Part shown: one piece after another, positions 40,816 through 49,619 of the stretch | Numbering within the stretch: position 1 is the first letter of the stretch | How the letters are laid out: the number at the start of each line of letters is the position of its first letter | From: a virus | Virus record (IMG/VR): IMGVR_UViG_3300033146_003879 | Location: 1-64,000 of that record | Reading direction: 5' to 3' (one strand) | DNA: 64,000 nucleotides | Translations under genes and position numbers: made by a program | The notes under the pieces: model-generated | Databases searched by the model: none | What the model saw: the letters and a program-made list of their open reading frames with translations, nothing else | What the model was told of the DNA's origin: nothing

Positions 40816-43800
40816 GTGTCACAAAAGTTATATTCAATTGGATACGGTTCTACGCAAGATCAGATAGAGGATTCTATGAGCAAAGGGTTCCGCAATGTCG
40901 AGTTTAACGACATGTACGACGGGTCTACTTATAAAATGGACAACATTTCATTTAAGCGTAAAGCTGATGCTAACTCTCCTGAGGTGTTCAAGGAAGCCTT
41001 ACTTGGTAATAGAAGTCTCCTTGCTCAAGTTCATGGTGATATATATCGGTATGATAAAGATGGTAAGAAGGATAGGGTTGCGGCTAACGTGCATATTGCT
41101 AGTGTTCCTCAGATGCTTGACTCTCGTGGTACGTTTGTTGTGCGGGGTAGTGATTATAATATCATTAACCAGCTTCGTAAGAACTCTGCACCATACATCA
41201 CACGTGGTAAAACCGATACCGACATTAAGGCTACATTTAACCTTGCAAAGGGTCGTAACTTCCATATAGAAATGAATCCAGCAGATTCTATGTTCTATGT
41301 AAAGATAGGTACATCGAGTGTGGTTATAAAGGCGCTCGCTGAAGTATTGGATATCACTAGATATGATATGGTTAAGGCTATTGGCGAGGATATGGTGAAG
41401 CTTAATTGGGACAATGTATCTCCGTCGCTCGTGCGGTCTAACCTTGTGAAACTATATAAGAAGGTGTTTGAGTATAAACACGATAACCCTTCTAATTTTA
41501 CAGACCATGAATTGAAGACACTCTTGTCAGAGTACTTCAAGACAACGGTTATGGATCCGCATACTACGAAGCTTTTATATAAGCAGGAGATGTCAAGCGT
41601 TGATAAGGCAGCACTACTCAAGATACTGTCCGAGTACATGAAGATCTATAAGAAAGAAAAAGCTCCGCATAACCAAGATGAGTTATATTATCAGAGAGTT
41701 ATGACACCAAATCTGTTGTTTGAAGATCGTATCCATAAGACGGCCCCTACAATAAACAACACAATAAAGTTCAATCTTGCAAGAGCAAAGTCCGCTGATG
41801 ATTACAAGAAAGTATTTAGTAATATATACAGCAAGCCTCTTATATCGATGGTAGCAGGGTCTGATCTCGCACGCATTGATCCGCAGTATAACCCTCTCGG
41901 CGTAATGGTGACTCCGTCATCTATAACCCCTCTCGGTATGGGCGGCGTCAATGATTCTATGGCTATACGTGACTCACAACGAGACATACATGTTTCGTCT
42001 ATGGGAGTTATAGATCCACTCGTATCACCACAAGGTGGTAATGTTGGTATCTTGCTTCGTACTACTGACAACTTCAAGGTTGATGAGAAGGGTCGTGTTC
42101 ATCTCAAAGTTCGTGATAAGAAAGGGAAGGTAGGCCACACATCACTGGCCTCTCTTAAAGACAAGTATCTTGCACTACCTGATGTTCGACCAGGAACAAA
42201 AAAGAGAACGGTGTCTGCTGTACACGACGGGGAGATCGTGAATGTGTCTAAGGATAAGATAACACATTACTTCCCAAATGGCCCGGAAGATACACTTAAC
42301 TCACTCGACAGATTGTTTCCTATGGCGAACGCTGTACAAGGTAACAGGAACTTTATGAGTACGAGACAGATAACGCAAAGTCTCCCTTTGGCATACAAAG
42401 AGCTCCCGTACATACAAACGGAATCGTCTACTGGTAAGAATATGTATGAGAAAGTACGTGAGGATCTCGAGTCTCTTATGCCGTTACGATCTCCCGTTGA
42501 CGGAGTCGTTGAAAGTGTTAAGGATGGTGTAATAACTATAAAAGACGATGACGGAAAGAAGCACGAAGTGAAGTATGCTCGACATCTTCCTCTCGCAACG
42601 AATACCGGTATTCACCAAATACCAACTGTTCATCGTGAAGAGCGTGTCAAGAAACGTCAGATTATACTTAAAGATAACTACACGGTCGATGGTAAAATCG
42701 CATTTGGAGTGAACCTAAAGACGGCGTTCATGCCGTATAAGGGGTATAACGCAGAGGATGCTGTTGTAATATCAGAGACAGCGTCAAAGAAATTGATGTC
42801 TGTACATTACTACAAGTATGACATACTTACTGGTGATGAGAACATTATTGGTAAGAAGTCTTTCCTTAATAAATTCCCCGATAAGTTTCAGCCTGCACAA
42901 GTAGCAAACATAGAAGCTAACGGCATAATAACTAAAAATACACGTATAAATTATGGTGATCCGCTGGTGCTTGCCCTGGCTAAGGTTCTACCTGATGAGT
43001 CCCTGATGAAGATTGGAAGAATAAGTAAGGATATTGTAGTTACACTTGCGGACTCGTCTCTTGTGTACGACCATCACGCAATCGGTGAGGTTGTTGAGAT
43101 ATCTGAACGATCGAAGGTGCTTACGGTAACAGTAAAAACCCTTGAGAGGGCGGTTGTTGGTGATAAGGTTGCTGGTATGTACGGAAATAAGGGGGTTGTA
43201 TCTGTAGTTATCCCTGATGATAAAATGATGCGTAATGAGGAAGGGGATGTTGTTGACGTTATTTACGCAGCATCCGCCGTACCTAGTCGTATGAATCCTG
43301 CGCAAATACATGAACAGGCACTATCGAAGATCGTAAAGAAGAAAGGATTGAAGCCGTATATGTTTCAGCCTCTAACGAACCCTGGCGGTAAGCCGCTTGA
43401 TGAGTTTGTCGAAAAAGAGATGAAGAAACACGGTGTTAGTGATAAAGAGTTCCTTATTGATCCTATAACCGGGAAGAAGACAGACAGGCCTGTTGCGTCC
43501 GGTCAGATGTACACACTCAAATTGCTTAAGGGTGATAAAGATGCTGCAGCGCGTGGCCTCGGTCCTGCATACACATCAAACAAGCAGCCGGCTAAGGGCG
43601 GCTCGGAGGGAGCGAAAGCTATTGGGCAAGCAGAGTTCTACGCACTTGTTGCACATAATGCAAGAGCTACTATGGCAGACTTCAGTTCAATAAAAGGACA
43701 GCACAATGCAGATTACTGGCGTAAGTCTTTGTACGGTGCCCCACCAACTCCTGTTGGAGAATCATTTGCGTTTAAGCGATTCAAAGCAAACCTTACATCG

Positions 43801-46800
43801 GCGGGTTCAGTATTTAACGAAACAAAGGATGGGTATCAACTACTTCCTTTGACAGATAAAGTAACGAATCAACTTGCCGGGCATCGTAAAGTGAAGACTC
43901 CTGCGTTGTTGCGCAGTAAGACCCTTGAGCCTATTAAGAATGGGTTGTATGATAGGGCAATCACTGGTGGTGTTGACGGTACACTATGGTCTAAGATAGA
44001 ACTAGAAGATGGCATGGTGTCACCAATGATAGAGGACTATGTTCGTATCTTACTCGGTATGAAGAAAGCTGATATCAGAAAGTGGCAAGCGGAGCACACT
44101 ACTGCAGAAATGCGAAAGGAGCTTAACAAGATTGACGTATCTTCCAGGATACGCGAACTAAAGGCAAAGGGTAAGAATTCTGGTAAATTAACAAACACCG
44201 AGATAAAGTTGCTGCGTTTCTTACAGAACATAAAAGACAAGGGTACTAACCTTGCTGATCTTATAATAACATCGCTTCCTGTTCCTCCTCCTATCTATAG
44301 ACCGATGACGCAGCTCGGAGATGGTAGCATCCAGATGGCAGACTCTAACCACTTCTATAAGGATATCCTTATTGCTAATGAGGGACTGAAAGATGTTAAG
44401 GGGCTTAAGTCGGTATCAGGTGAGGTTAAAGACGAACTCATCTACAATGTCCATGCTCTCGTAGGAACGGAGAAAACAAAAAATAGAACACTCGCCAATA
44501 AAGGAACAAAAAGCATACTTGAAGCTATCGGCGGTGTTGGTTCTCCGAAGTACGGTTTTGTTCACGCTAATCTTGTTAAAAAGAATCAGGATTTGGCGGG
44601 GCGTGCACGTATTATCCCTAATGCAGATCTCGATATGGATGAAGTTGGTATACCTACGTCTATGGCGTGGGAGCTGTATAGCCCCTTCATAAAGAAGAGT
44701 CTTGTTAGTTCTGGTATGACGCCTATAGATGCAGCTAAAGCAATAACACACAAGTCTACTCCTGCGAAGCGTGCTCTTGTTTCCGAAGTTGATAAGAGAC
44801 CAGTGCTCATAAATAGAGCGCCGACGTTACATAGGTTTGGTATACTTTCGATGAAGCCTCGGCTTGTATCTGGAAATAGTATGCAGGTGTCTATGTTCCA
44901 CACCGCTCCGTTTAATGCTGATTTCGATGGAGATGCGATGCAGGTCCATGTACCGGTAACGCAAGCTGCTATTAGAGAAGCAGACAAGATGCGCATGTCG
45001 CAGAATCTGTTAGGTGACGTGTCTGCAGATCAGCTTATTATGGCATTAACACCAGAGACTATTATTGGATTCTATGATAAGGCGAGGTATGACCGGTCAA
45101 CTGTCGTACGTGATCTTAAGAAGATACTCCCGGCCAATGTTAGTCTTCCTGCTACGTATGACAAGAAGGGGTTAAAACAGTTATCGTTGGGTATTGCGAA
45201 GTCAGGTGCTGCTGATATAGCAGGGATATTCCAGCGCGTGAAAGTGCTCGGCGATGAGTACGCAACACAATCTGGTCGTACTGTTGGTGTTGAAGATGTT
45301 TCTGGTGCAGGCATGAGGAAAGAGAAGGACGCGATACTTGGTAAGTATAAGAAGAAGCTAAGTAGGGTAAAGATGGGGACACCTGAGTATGCGGTTGAAC
45401 TTGAGTCCGCGCAGAAGGAAGTGCAGAGCCTTGCAAAGAAACACCCGGGAGATGTTGGTGAGATGCTACGTGCCGGAGCTAAGGGGAGTGACAACCAGAT
45501 ATCAGGTATGATACTCTCGCCGGTGATTGCGTATAACCCGCACGACCCGATACGCACAGCGCGGATGACTGAGAGCTCATATAGTGAAGGCCTTAACTTT
45601 AACGATTTCTGGAACCAGGTGGCAAAGGCTCGTACGGACATGGTGTCTACTGCTATGAGTGTTGCTGTTCCTGGATCTCTTGCTAAGCTCATGAATGCAG
45701 CGGTTAACAAGATGGTTATATCAGAGTTCGATTGTGAGACAATGGACGGAGTGTTTGTTGACCCATCTACTGACGACGTCCGCGGGTCACTGCTTGCTGA
45801 GAAAGTAGGTATATTTAATAGAAATACTATTATCAATACACTCAACGAAGCTGCTATTAGTAAAAATAAGAAGATAAAGATACGTTCTCCTCAAACATGC
45901 CAGTCTACTGAAGGTGTGTGTGCTCGATGTTACGGCGCTGATGCTATGGGTGTGTTGTATAAGGTAGGAGTAAATGTAGGCGTCCGCGTTGCTCAAGGTG
46001 TGTCTGAGCCTATTGCTCAGATGGCACTTGATAGTAAACACGGAGGAAGATCTATTACGAAAGATATTGGGCAGGGAGGCCTCACGACAATTACCAACAT
46101 ATTTAGTTCTGATGCTACAAAACCTGGTATGGCTATCGTTGCGAAAGAGGATGGTACTGTTAAATCAACATCCGTGCTACCTTCTGGTGCGACAATTATA
46201 AAGATGGTAGACGGAGCATCTTACACGGCGGCTCCAGATGTCACGGTGAAGGTGCATGAAGGGTCGTCTGTAGCTCGAGGTGACTCTATCACCAGCGGAG
46301 TAATCCCATTCACTGATGTTATTGAAGCTAAGGGTATTGTTGCAGGTAGAGCAGCGCTTGCCGGACAGCTTCGGGAGTCGCTTGATGAGAACGGTAGGCA
46401 CTTGTCTACAAGAGTACATGATCTCATCGGTAAAGCGGCGGCAAACTACGTAACACTTATGGCTGACCTCGATAGTCACCCTGCTGGGACAACTATAACA
46501 TATAGTCAACTGAAGCAATCCCTCAAGGATCACAGTTATCCGAAAAAATTAGCGCTTGTTACTGAAGGTATGCAATTAGGTGAGGAATTCGGTGACCTCT
46601 CTGCGGGAACAATTATCACGAAGAAAGAAGCGCGTAAGATCGCAGCTGCTAAAACGATACCAGAAACCGATAAGAAGTTTATCCGTATCGTTGAGAATAA
46701 AGTCCCGTTTGAGTGGGTAGCTCGTACTCTCTATACTGCAGGACTTGCTGATGATGACTGGATGCATCACATCGCAGCCCGATACATTAAAAAAGAACTC

Positions 46801-46914
46801 ACCTCGGCAACAGCAGAAGGTGATGTTTCTAAAAAGAAAACACTGAGTCCGGTAAATGTGTGGATGCAAGGCAAGGCTATGAAGAACGATCCCGATACAC
46901 CTTACTACGAATAA
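40816..46914 (+). CDS. Fused beta-beta' multisubunit-type RNA polymerase
   Basis: A 2032-residue single chain carrying both large RNAP subunits. The GTG start (40816) follows AAGGAGAG. Beta part: GTFVVRGSDYNIINQL, RDIHVSSMGVIDPLVSPQGG (~389), GYNAEDAVVISE, GDKVAGMYGNKGVVS (~782), SAVPSRMNPAQIHE. Beta' part: YRPMTQLGDG, AGRARII, RPVLINRAPTLHRFGIL, catalytic NADFDGD at 1367-1373 (Mg-binding Asp 1369, 1371, 1373), zinc site 2 with Cys ~1640, 1695, 1702, 1705, and VAQGVSEPIAQMAL (trigger-loop region). The N-terminal beta' zinc site is absent. Far shorter than E. coli beta plus beta' (2749). No alpha or omega was found. Cotranscribed with lysis genes, hence perhaps late and virion-packaged. Confidence 0.95.
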   Translation: MSQKLYSIGYGSTQDQIEDSMSKGFRNVEFNDMYDGSTYKMDNISFKRKADANSPEVFKEALLGNRSLLAQVHGDIYRYDKDGKKDRVAANVHIASVPQMLDSRGTFVVRGSDYNIINQLRKNSAPYITRGKTDTDIKATFNLAKGRNFHIEMNPADSMFYVKIGTSSVVIKALAEVLDITRYDMVKAIGEDMVKLNWDNVSPSLVRSNLVKLYKKVFEYKHDNPSNFTDHELKTLLSEYFKTTVMDPHTTKLLYKQEMSSVDKAALLKILSEYMKIYKKEKAPHNQDELYYQRVMTPNLLFEDRIHKTAPTINNTIKFNLARAKSADDYKKVFSNIYSKPLISMVAGSDLARIDPQYNPLGVMVTPSSITPLGMGGVNDSMAIRDSQRDIHVSSMGVIDPLVSPQGGNVGILLRTTDNFKVDEKGRVHLKVRDKKGKVGHTSLASLKDKYLALPDVRPGTKKRTVSAVHDGEIVNVSKDKITHYFPNGPEDTLNSLDRLFPMANAVQGNRNFMSTRQITQSLPLAYKELPYIQTESSTGKNMYEKVREDLESLMPLRSPVDGVVESVKDGVITIKDDDGKKHEVKYARHLPLATNTGIHQIPTVHREERVKKRQIILKDNYTVDGKIAFGVNLKTAFMPYKGYNAEDAVVISETASKKLMSVHYYKYDILTGDENIIGKKSFLNKFPDKFQPAQVANIEANGIITKNTRINYGDPLVLALAKVLPDESLMKIGRISKDIVVTLADSSLVYDHHAIGEVVEISERSKVLTVTVKTLERAVVGDKVAGMYGNKGVVSVVIPDDKMMRNEEGDVVDVIYAASAVPSRMNPAQIHEQALSKIVKKKGLKPYMFQPLTNPGGKPLDEFVEKEMKKHGVSDKEFLIDPITGKKTDRPVASGQMYTLKLLKGDKDAAARGLGPAYTSNKQPAKGGSEGAKAIGQAEFYALVAHNARATMADFSSIKGQHNADYWRKSLYGAPPTPVGESFAFKRFKANLTSAGSVFNETKDGYQLLPLTDKVTNQLAGHRKVKTPALLRSKTLEPIKNGLYDRAITGGVDGTLWSKIELEDGMVSPMIEDYVRILLGMKKADIRKWQAEHTTAEMRKELNKIDVSSRIRELKAKGKNSGKLTNTEIKLLRFLQNIKDKGTNLADLIITSLPVPPPIYRPMTQLGDGSIQMADSNHFYKDILIANEGLKDVKGLKSVSGEVKDELIYNVHALVGTEKTKNRTLANKGTKSILEAIGGVGSPKYGFVHANLVKKNQDLAGRARIIPNADLDMDEVGIPTSMAWELYSPFIKKSLVSSGMTPIDAAKAITHKSTPAKRALVSEVDKRPVLINRAPTLHRFGILSMKPRLVSGNSMQVSMFHTAPFNADFDGDAMQVHVPVTQAAIREADKMRMSQNLLGDVSADQLIMALTPETIIGFYDKARYDRSTVVRDLKKILPANVSLPATYDKKGLKQLSLGIAKSGAADIAGIFQRVKVLGDEYATQSGRTVGVEDVSGAGMRKEKDAILGKYKKKLSRVKMGTPEYAVELESAQKEVQSLAKKHPGDVGEMLRAGAKGSDNQISGMILSPVIAYNPHDPIRTARMTESSYSEGLNFNDFWNQVAKARTDMVSTAMSVAVPGSLAKLMNAAVNKMVISEFDCETMDGVFVDPSTDDVRGSLLAEKVGIFNRNTIINTLNEAAISKNKKIKIRSPQTCQSTEGVCARCYGADAMGVLYKVGVNVGVRVAQGVSEPIAQMALDSKHGGRSITKDIGQGGLTTITNIFSSDATKPGMAIVAKEDGTVKSTSVLPSGATIIKMVDGASYTAAPDVTVKVHEGSSVARGDSITSGVIPFTDVIEAKGIVAGRAALAGQLRESLDENGRHLSTRVHDLIGKAAANYVTLMADLDSHPAGTTITYSQLKQSLKDHSYPKKLALVTEGMQLGEEFGDLSAGTIITKKEARKIAAAKTIPETDKKFIRIVENKVPFEWVARTLYTAGLADDDWMHHIAARYIKKELTSATAEGDVSKKKTLSPVNVWMQGKAMKNDPDTPYYE

Positions 46915-46934
46915 GGGGAGACTTAGATCTCCCC
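46915..46934. terminator. Hairpin between convergent operons
   Basis: A perfect 7-bp stem GGGGAGA (46915-46921) / TCTCCCC (46928-46934) with a 6-nt loop, starting at the base after the RNAP stop. No T-tract follows on the plus strand. The leftward broken gene 46923-47241 ends inside it. It may act as a bidirectional terminator. Confidence 0.5.
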
Positions 46935-47241
46935 AGGCTTAGATAGGTTGCTTGTGCGCTCGAACAAATGGTTATATAGATAGTCTGAATTTATACGGTC
47001 TACACTCCCATGGCCTAAGTTTCGTAGTTCCGTCTCTACAGCAAAGAACTCGTATAAACTCTTAACTATAACAAAAACATATGCGTACTTATCATCTCGT
47101 TGTTGAGTTGTATGTGTTATCCGCGGATTGTATCAGCTTTGCTAAAGTATCTAGGTTTAGCATTGCACCTGTGTGTGCCTTATCATGGTCTCCTGCCGCT
47201 TTGCGGAGTTCCTCATCAACAAACTCATTTGATACTTTCAT
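46923..47241 (-). pseudogene. Frameshifted last member of array 2
   Basis: ATG 47241 overlaps the previous stop by 4 nt. The first frame gives 49 residues (MKVSNEFVDE, MLNLDTLAKLIQSAD) and stops at TGA 47092. The next frame stays open from about 47130 to 46923 and reads DDKYAYVFVIVKSLYEFFAV, then ETELRNLGHG and finally SKPGEI. That second half aligns with YLFVYTNGIVEFRAVKDALQ-DLGHG of 47950-48279 and has the array's usual C-terminus. One base is out of phase between about 47130 and 47092. Either a 1-nt indel broke the gene or +1 frameshifting at AGA-UGA joins the halves. Confidence 0.7.
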
Positions 47242-47591
47242 AACTCCCCCTCACATAAGTTTATTTCGATATGTCTAACCAGCACAGCTTCTATCGGTAC
47301 GTACTGTGCGTTCGCGTAGATAGCGTCATTTATGGTCGAGAACCAGCACATGTAGGGGGGTTTTACTTCTGGGCTGTTGTTAAGTTCTATAGCTACACCT
47401 AGTGCTGTTGCAGCGCGGGCTGTAGCGTTACTGTACCGATGCCTTTCGTTTGCAATTCCTAGTGAGTGAAGTGCTCTTTCAACTGCTCTGAAATGGGCTT
47501 CTGTGCGCGTCCTAATAAGAAGCTTACCTCCGCCTCTCATGCGTTTCTGCTCCAGCATATCCATAAATCTATCTGCATCTATATATATCAT
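47238..47591 (-). CDS. Array 2 small protein, type B
   Basis: A 117-residue member starting MIYIDADRFMDM at 47591; the ATG shares one base with the previous stop (TAATG). Core KLLIRTRTEAHFRAVERALH followed by SLGIANERHRYS, then ATALGVAIEL and a C-terminal strand-helix VPIEAVLVRH. It ends LCEGEL. The strand, helix, LG pattern is like array 1 members, suggesting a distant common origin. Confidence 0.72.
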   Translation of the reverse strand: MIYIDADRFMDMLEQKRMRGGGKLLIRTRTEAHFRAVERALHSLGIANERHRYSNATARAATALGVAIELNNSPEVKPPYMCWFSTINDAIYANAQYVPIEAVLVRHIEINLCEGEL

Positions 47592-47953
47592 TATAAGTCT
47601 CCTTCGTGTTTGATGTTGTTTATGTAGAGTAATGACTCTATGGGTATTCCGGGGTCTGTCTGAGACCACCATAAAGTGCAGTATAAAGTGCGGTATGCAC
47701 CAGACTCTGTGTACAGGTGCTCGTGTATTCTAACACCAACTGCTACTGCTCTTAGTTGAGCGTCTCTAGTGAAATACTTATTGGTGCTTCCTAGAATATG
47801 TAAGCGGCGTAGGGCAGCTCCAATATCTAGTACTTCATCCATGCTTTTTACCTTCACAAGTAGTGTGTGCTCACCTTCTTTTGCAGCTTTCTTTATTCTG
47901 TACAGAAGTTTATCTGAGTTTATATTCATGCGTTTATCTGAGTTTATAGTCAT
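47591..47953 (-). CDS. Array 2 small protein, type B, duplicated start
   Basis: A 120-residue member. The first 15 residues are a duplication, MTINSDKR then MNINSDKL, from a 24-bp tandem repeat (47908-47953); initiation at 47953 or at 47929 would both give a normal protein. Core HTLLVKVKSMDEVLDIGAAL followed by LHILGSTNK, then RAVAVGVRI and IPIESLLYIN. It ends KHEGDL, coding the AGGAGAC of the next gene. Confidence 0.72.
   Translation of the reverse strand: MTINSDKRMNINSDKLLYRIKKAAKEGEHTLLVKVKSMDEVLDIGAALRRLHILGSTNKYFTRDAQLRAVAVGVRIHEHLYTESGAYRTLYCTLWWSQTDPGIPIESLLYINNIKHEGDL
47908..47953 (-). repeat. 24-bp tandem duplication of a gene start
   Basis: Copies at 47908-47929 and 47932-47953 match at 21 of 22 positions with a 24-bp offset. 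Each carries an ATG followed by the codons for (T/N)INSDK. In frame, so the reading frame is preserved. Confidence 0.85.
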
Positions 47954-48279
47954 AACTCCCCCGGCTTACAGATATTGCCAATGCGCTCCGTAACAGCCGA
48001 AATAGCAATGTAACATCTATCAGGAGATCCCCCTGACGAGAAACCTAGGGGGTGTCTACCTTGCCCATCACTTATTTTTAAGTTTAGTCCGACAGCAACT
48101 GCGATGTCGGCGACCTTATCACTCGGCTCACCTAAATCATTACCATGTCCTAAGTCCTGTAACGCATCTTTTACCGCGCGAAACTCCACTATTCCGTTTG
48201 TGTAAACAAACAGGTACTTGTGCTTCTTTACCTCCGCATTCTCTATAAAGGTAGAGAGTCTTGCTCGTGATATCTTCAT
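47950..48279 (-). CDS. Array 2 small protein, type B
   Basis: A 109-residue member starting MKISRARLSTFIE at 48279, overlapping the previous stop by 4 nt. Core KYLFVYTNGIVEFRAVKDAL, then QDLGHGNDLG, IAVAVGLNLKIS and a C-terminal YIAISAVTERIGN. It ends CKPGEL. Closest to the frameshifted gene at 46923-47241 (shared NLGHG/DLGHG and KPGE(L/I)). Confidence 0.74.
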   Translation of the reverse strand: MKISRARLSTFIENAEVKKHKYLFVYTNGIVEFRAVKDALQDLGHGNDLGEPSDKVADIAVAVGLNLKISDGQGRHPLGFSSGGSPDRCYIAISAVTERIGNICKPGEL

Positions 48280-48482
48280 AATCCTTCCTCCTTGCAAGCG
48301 TTGTTTATTTTAGATCCTGCGTTTAGCATATTAATGTAATAGGGGTGTAGGTACGTCAATGTGTTAGTGGTAACTGTGCGGAATACTCTTATCAATATAG
48401 GATAACCAAGGTTACTTATAGCGCGTGGAATATTCTCGGTAAGGCGTTTGTCCGATATTATAATGAATCTCTGCCACTGCAC
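48276..48482 (-). CDS. Array 2 type B, internally shortened
   Basis: A 68-residue reading from GTG 48482, or about 62 residues from an ATT (48464) that aligns with the ATG of siblings (IISDKRLTENI against MIISKRLLIGAI). It keeps the first helix and strand (NIPRAISNLGYPILIRVF) and the C-terminal part ending CKEEGL, but the ~45-residue middle of other members is absent. No good Shine-Dalgarno fits either start. It is probably a decaying copy that may still be expressed through coupling. Confidence 0.5.
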   Translation of the reverse strand: MQWQRFIIISDKRLTENIPRAISNLGYPILIRVFRTVTTNTLTYLHPYYINMLNAGSKINNACKEEGL

Positions 48483-48826
48483 ATATTTGCTCTTATTTCC
48501 TTGAAGTCTGATAGGTTGCGATAGTACTTATTTCGCATACCTCCTCCCGAATATGCTATTCTGTAGTTGCTCATATCATACTTGTTCTTACCTTGTCGGA
48601 TGGGTAGTAGTGAGACACCTACAGATACTATAGGTTTTTCCGTACCATGAGGTGTAACATGCATGCTTGGGATAGGGCTTTCGCCGGGGTTGCACCCGAT
48701 AGAAACAAGAGCGTATTCTGCGGATCGGATCTCATTCAGGTTTGATATATAGATGAACAAGTAAGTATCTCCTCGGTCGAGCGCCCTTGTTATAGCGCCA
48801 ATAAGAAGCCTCTTTGATATTATCAT
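48458..48826 (-). CDS. Array 2 small protein, type B
   Basis: A 122-residue member starting MIISKRLLIGAI at 48826 (4-nt ATGA overlap). Core TYLFIYISNLNEIRSAEYAL, then VSIGCNPGES, PIVSVGVSLLPIR and a C-terminal helix YRNLSDFKEIRANMC. It ends SGRDSL. First type B gene after the five type C genes. Confidence 0.72.
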   Translation of the reverse strand: MIISKRLLIGAITRALDRGDTYLFIYISNLNEIRSAEYALVSIGCNPGESPIPSMHVTPHGTEKPIVSVGVSLLPIRQGKNKYDMSNYRIAYSGGGMRNKYYRNLSDFKEIRANMCSGRDSL

Positions 48827-49311
48827 AATTCCCCCTCTTCTGCCATGTTTGTATCCAAGCTTACCTGCGTGCCGTATCCAACCAACCATTCCTTTAGCCA
48901 GCAGGCGCCTATGTTCGATACGCTTCCTGAATATCCTCCAGGGTGAACAACGCTCTCAAAGTCGTACCTGTTGTTATTCCCTTCGTACGTGCGCACAATA
49001 AGTATTTTCCCCGCCTCTGCTATCATCCTATTATTTACGTACGCTCTATTTGCGCTAAGGTGGTATTCAGCGTCAGACAGCGCAGCGTCATCCATTGCCC
49101 TCGAGTAGGTGTCGAAGAATCCACCGCGGCGGAATTCCTTGTGAAGGTCTTCCTTGACGGATCTCTTGCGGCGGAGGGATTCCATGCTAGAATATTCTTC
49201 AGACAGTACTTCTAATTGACGAAAGTACGCTACTGGTTTTATCCTCACGATCCTTTCTCCTTTATTTAACGTTCTCATAACTCTCCTTTCTCCTTCATTT
49301 AACGGTCTCAT
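48823..49311 (-). CDS. Array 2 small protein, type C, duplicated start
   Basis: A 162-residue reading. MRPLNEGERRV then MRTLNKGERIV is a 33-bp in-frame tandem duplication carrying its own AAGGAGAAAGGAG, so initiation may occur at 49311 or 49278. It shares RGGFFDTYSR and YVNNRMIAEAGKILIV with RGGFYDTYSR and FVNTKMLEFAGKTIVV of 49616-50014, plus a YDFESVVH motif and GACWLKEWLV. It ends AEEGEL. Function unknown. Confidence 0.73.
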   Translation of the reverse strand: MRPLNEGERRVMRTLNKGERIVRIKPVAYFRQLEVLSEEYSSMESLRRKRSVKEDLHKEFRRGGFFDTYSRAMDDAALSDAEYHLSANRAYVNNRMIAEAGKILIVRTYEGNNNRYDFESVVHPGGYSGSVSNIGACWLKEWLVGYGTQVSLDTNMAEEGEL

Positions 49312-49316
49312 AACTC
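49251..49316 (-). repeat. 33-bp tandem duplication of Shine-Dalgarno plus start codon
   Basis: Copies at 49251-49283 and 49284-49316 differ at two positions. Each includes a start ATG and a Shine-Dalgarno-like AAGGAGAAAGGA. The duplication adds 11 codons without shifting frame. Confidence 0.9.
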
Positions 49317-49619
49317 TCCAGCATTCACTATGTGCCCTTCAGTATTGCGCCATATGCGGTGCACCCAGTCGGGTATCCACATGAAACCCTCACCCCCGCG
49401 CTCTGTGATCATACGGTACTCGTATGGGGGATCTGATACAAGCTCTACATATATGACTCTCCCTGCGTAGGCCAACATTGCACGTAGGAATAGCGCCTCT
49501 CGTATAGGTATCTTTGAATTTGGGAATACTTGGGTACGAATCACGTTTGCTCCTTCTTTGAGAGCAGGAAACTTCCCCATGAAGTAGGCGTGACTTTTTA
49601 CCCTTACCTTAGTCTTCAT
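49308..49619 (-). CDS. Array 2 small protein, type C
   Basis: A 103-residue member starting MKTKVRVKSHAYFMG at 49619 (4-nt overlap). It contains FLRAMLAYAGRVIYVEL, the FxNxxMxxxAGxxxVV element of the family, then YEYRMITERGGEGF and MWIPDWVHRIW near the C-terminus. It ends VNAGEL. It lacks the RGGF(F/Y)DTYSR insert of its neighbours. Confidence 0.73.
   Translation of the reverse strand: MKTKVRVKSHAYFMGKFPALKEGANVIRTQVFPNSKIPIREALFLRAMLAYAGRVIYVELVSDPPYEYRMITERGGEGFMWIPDWVHRIWRNTEGHIVNAGEL

Noticed and set aside
40816-46914. Bacterial rpoB/rpoC from host contamination
   Set aside because: It is a single fused frame lacking the first beta' zinc site, flanked by spanin/holin genes and a phage paralogue array with the same translation signals.
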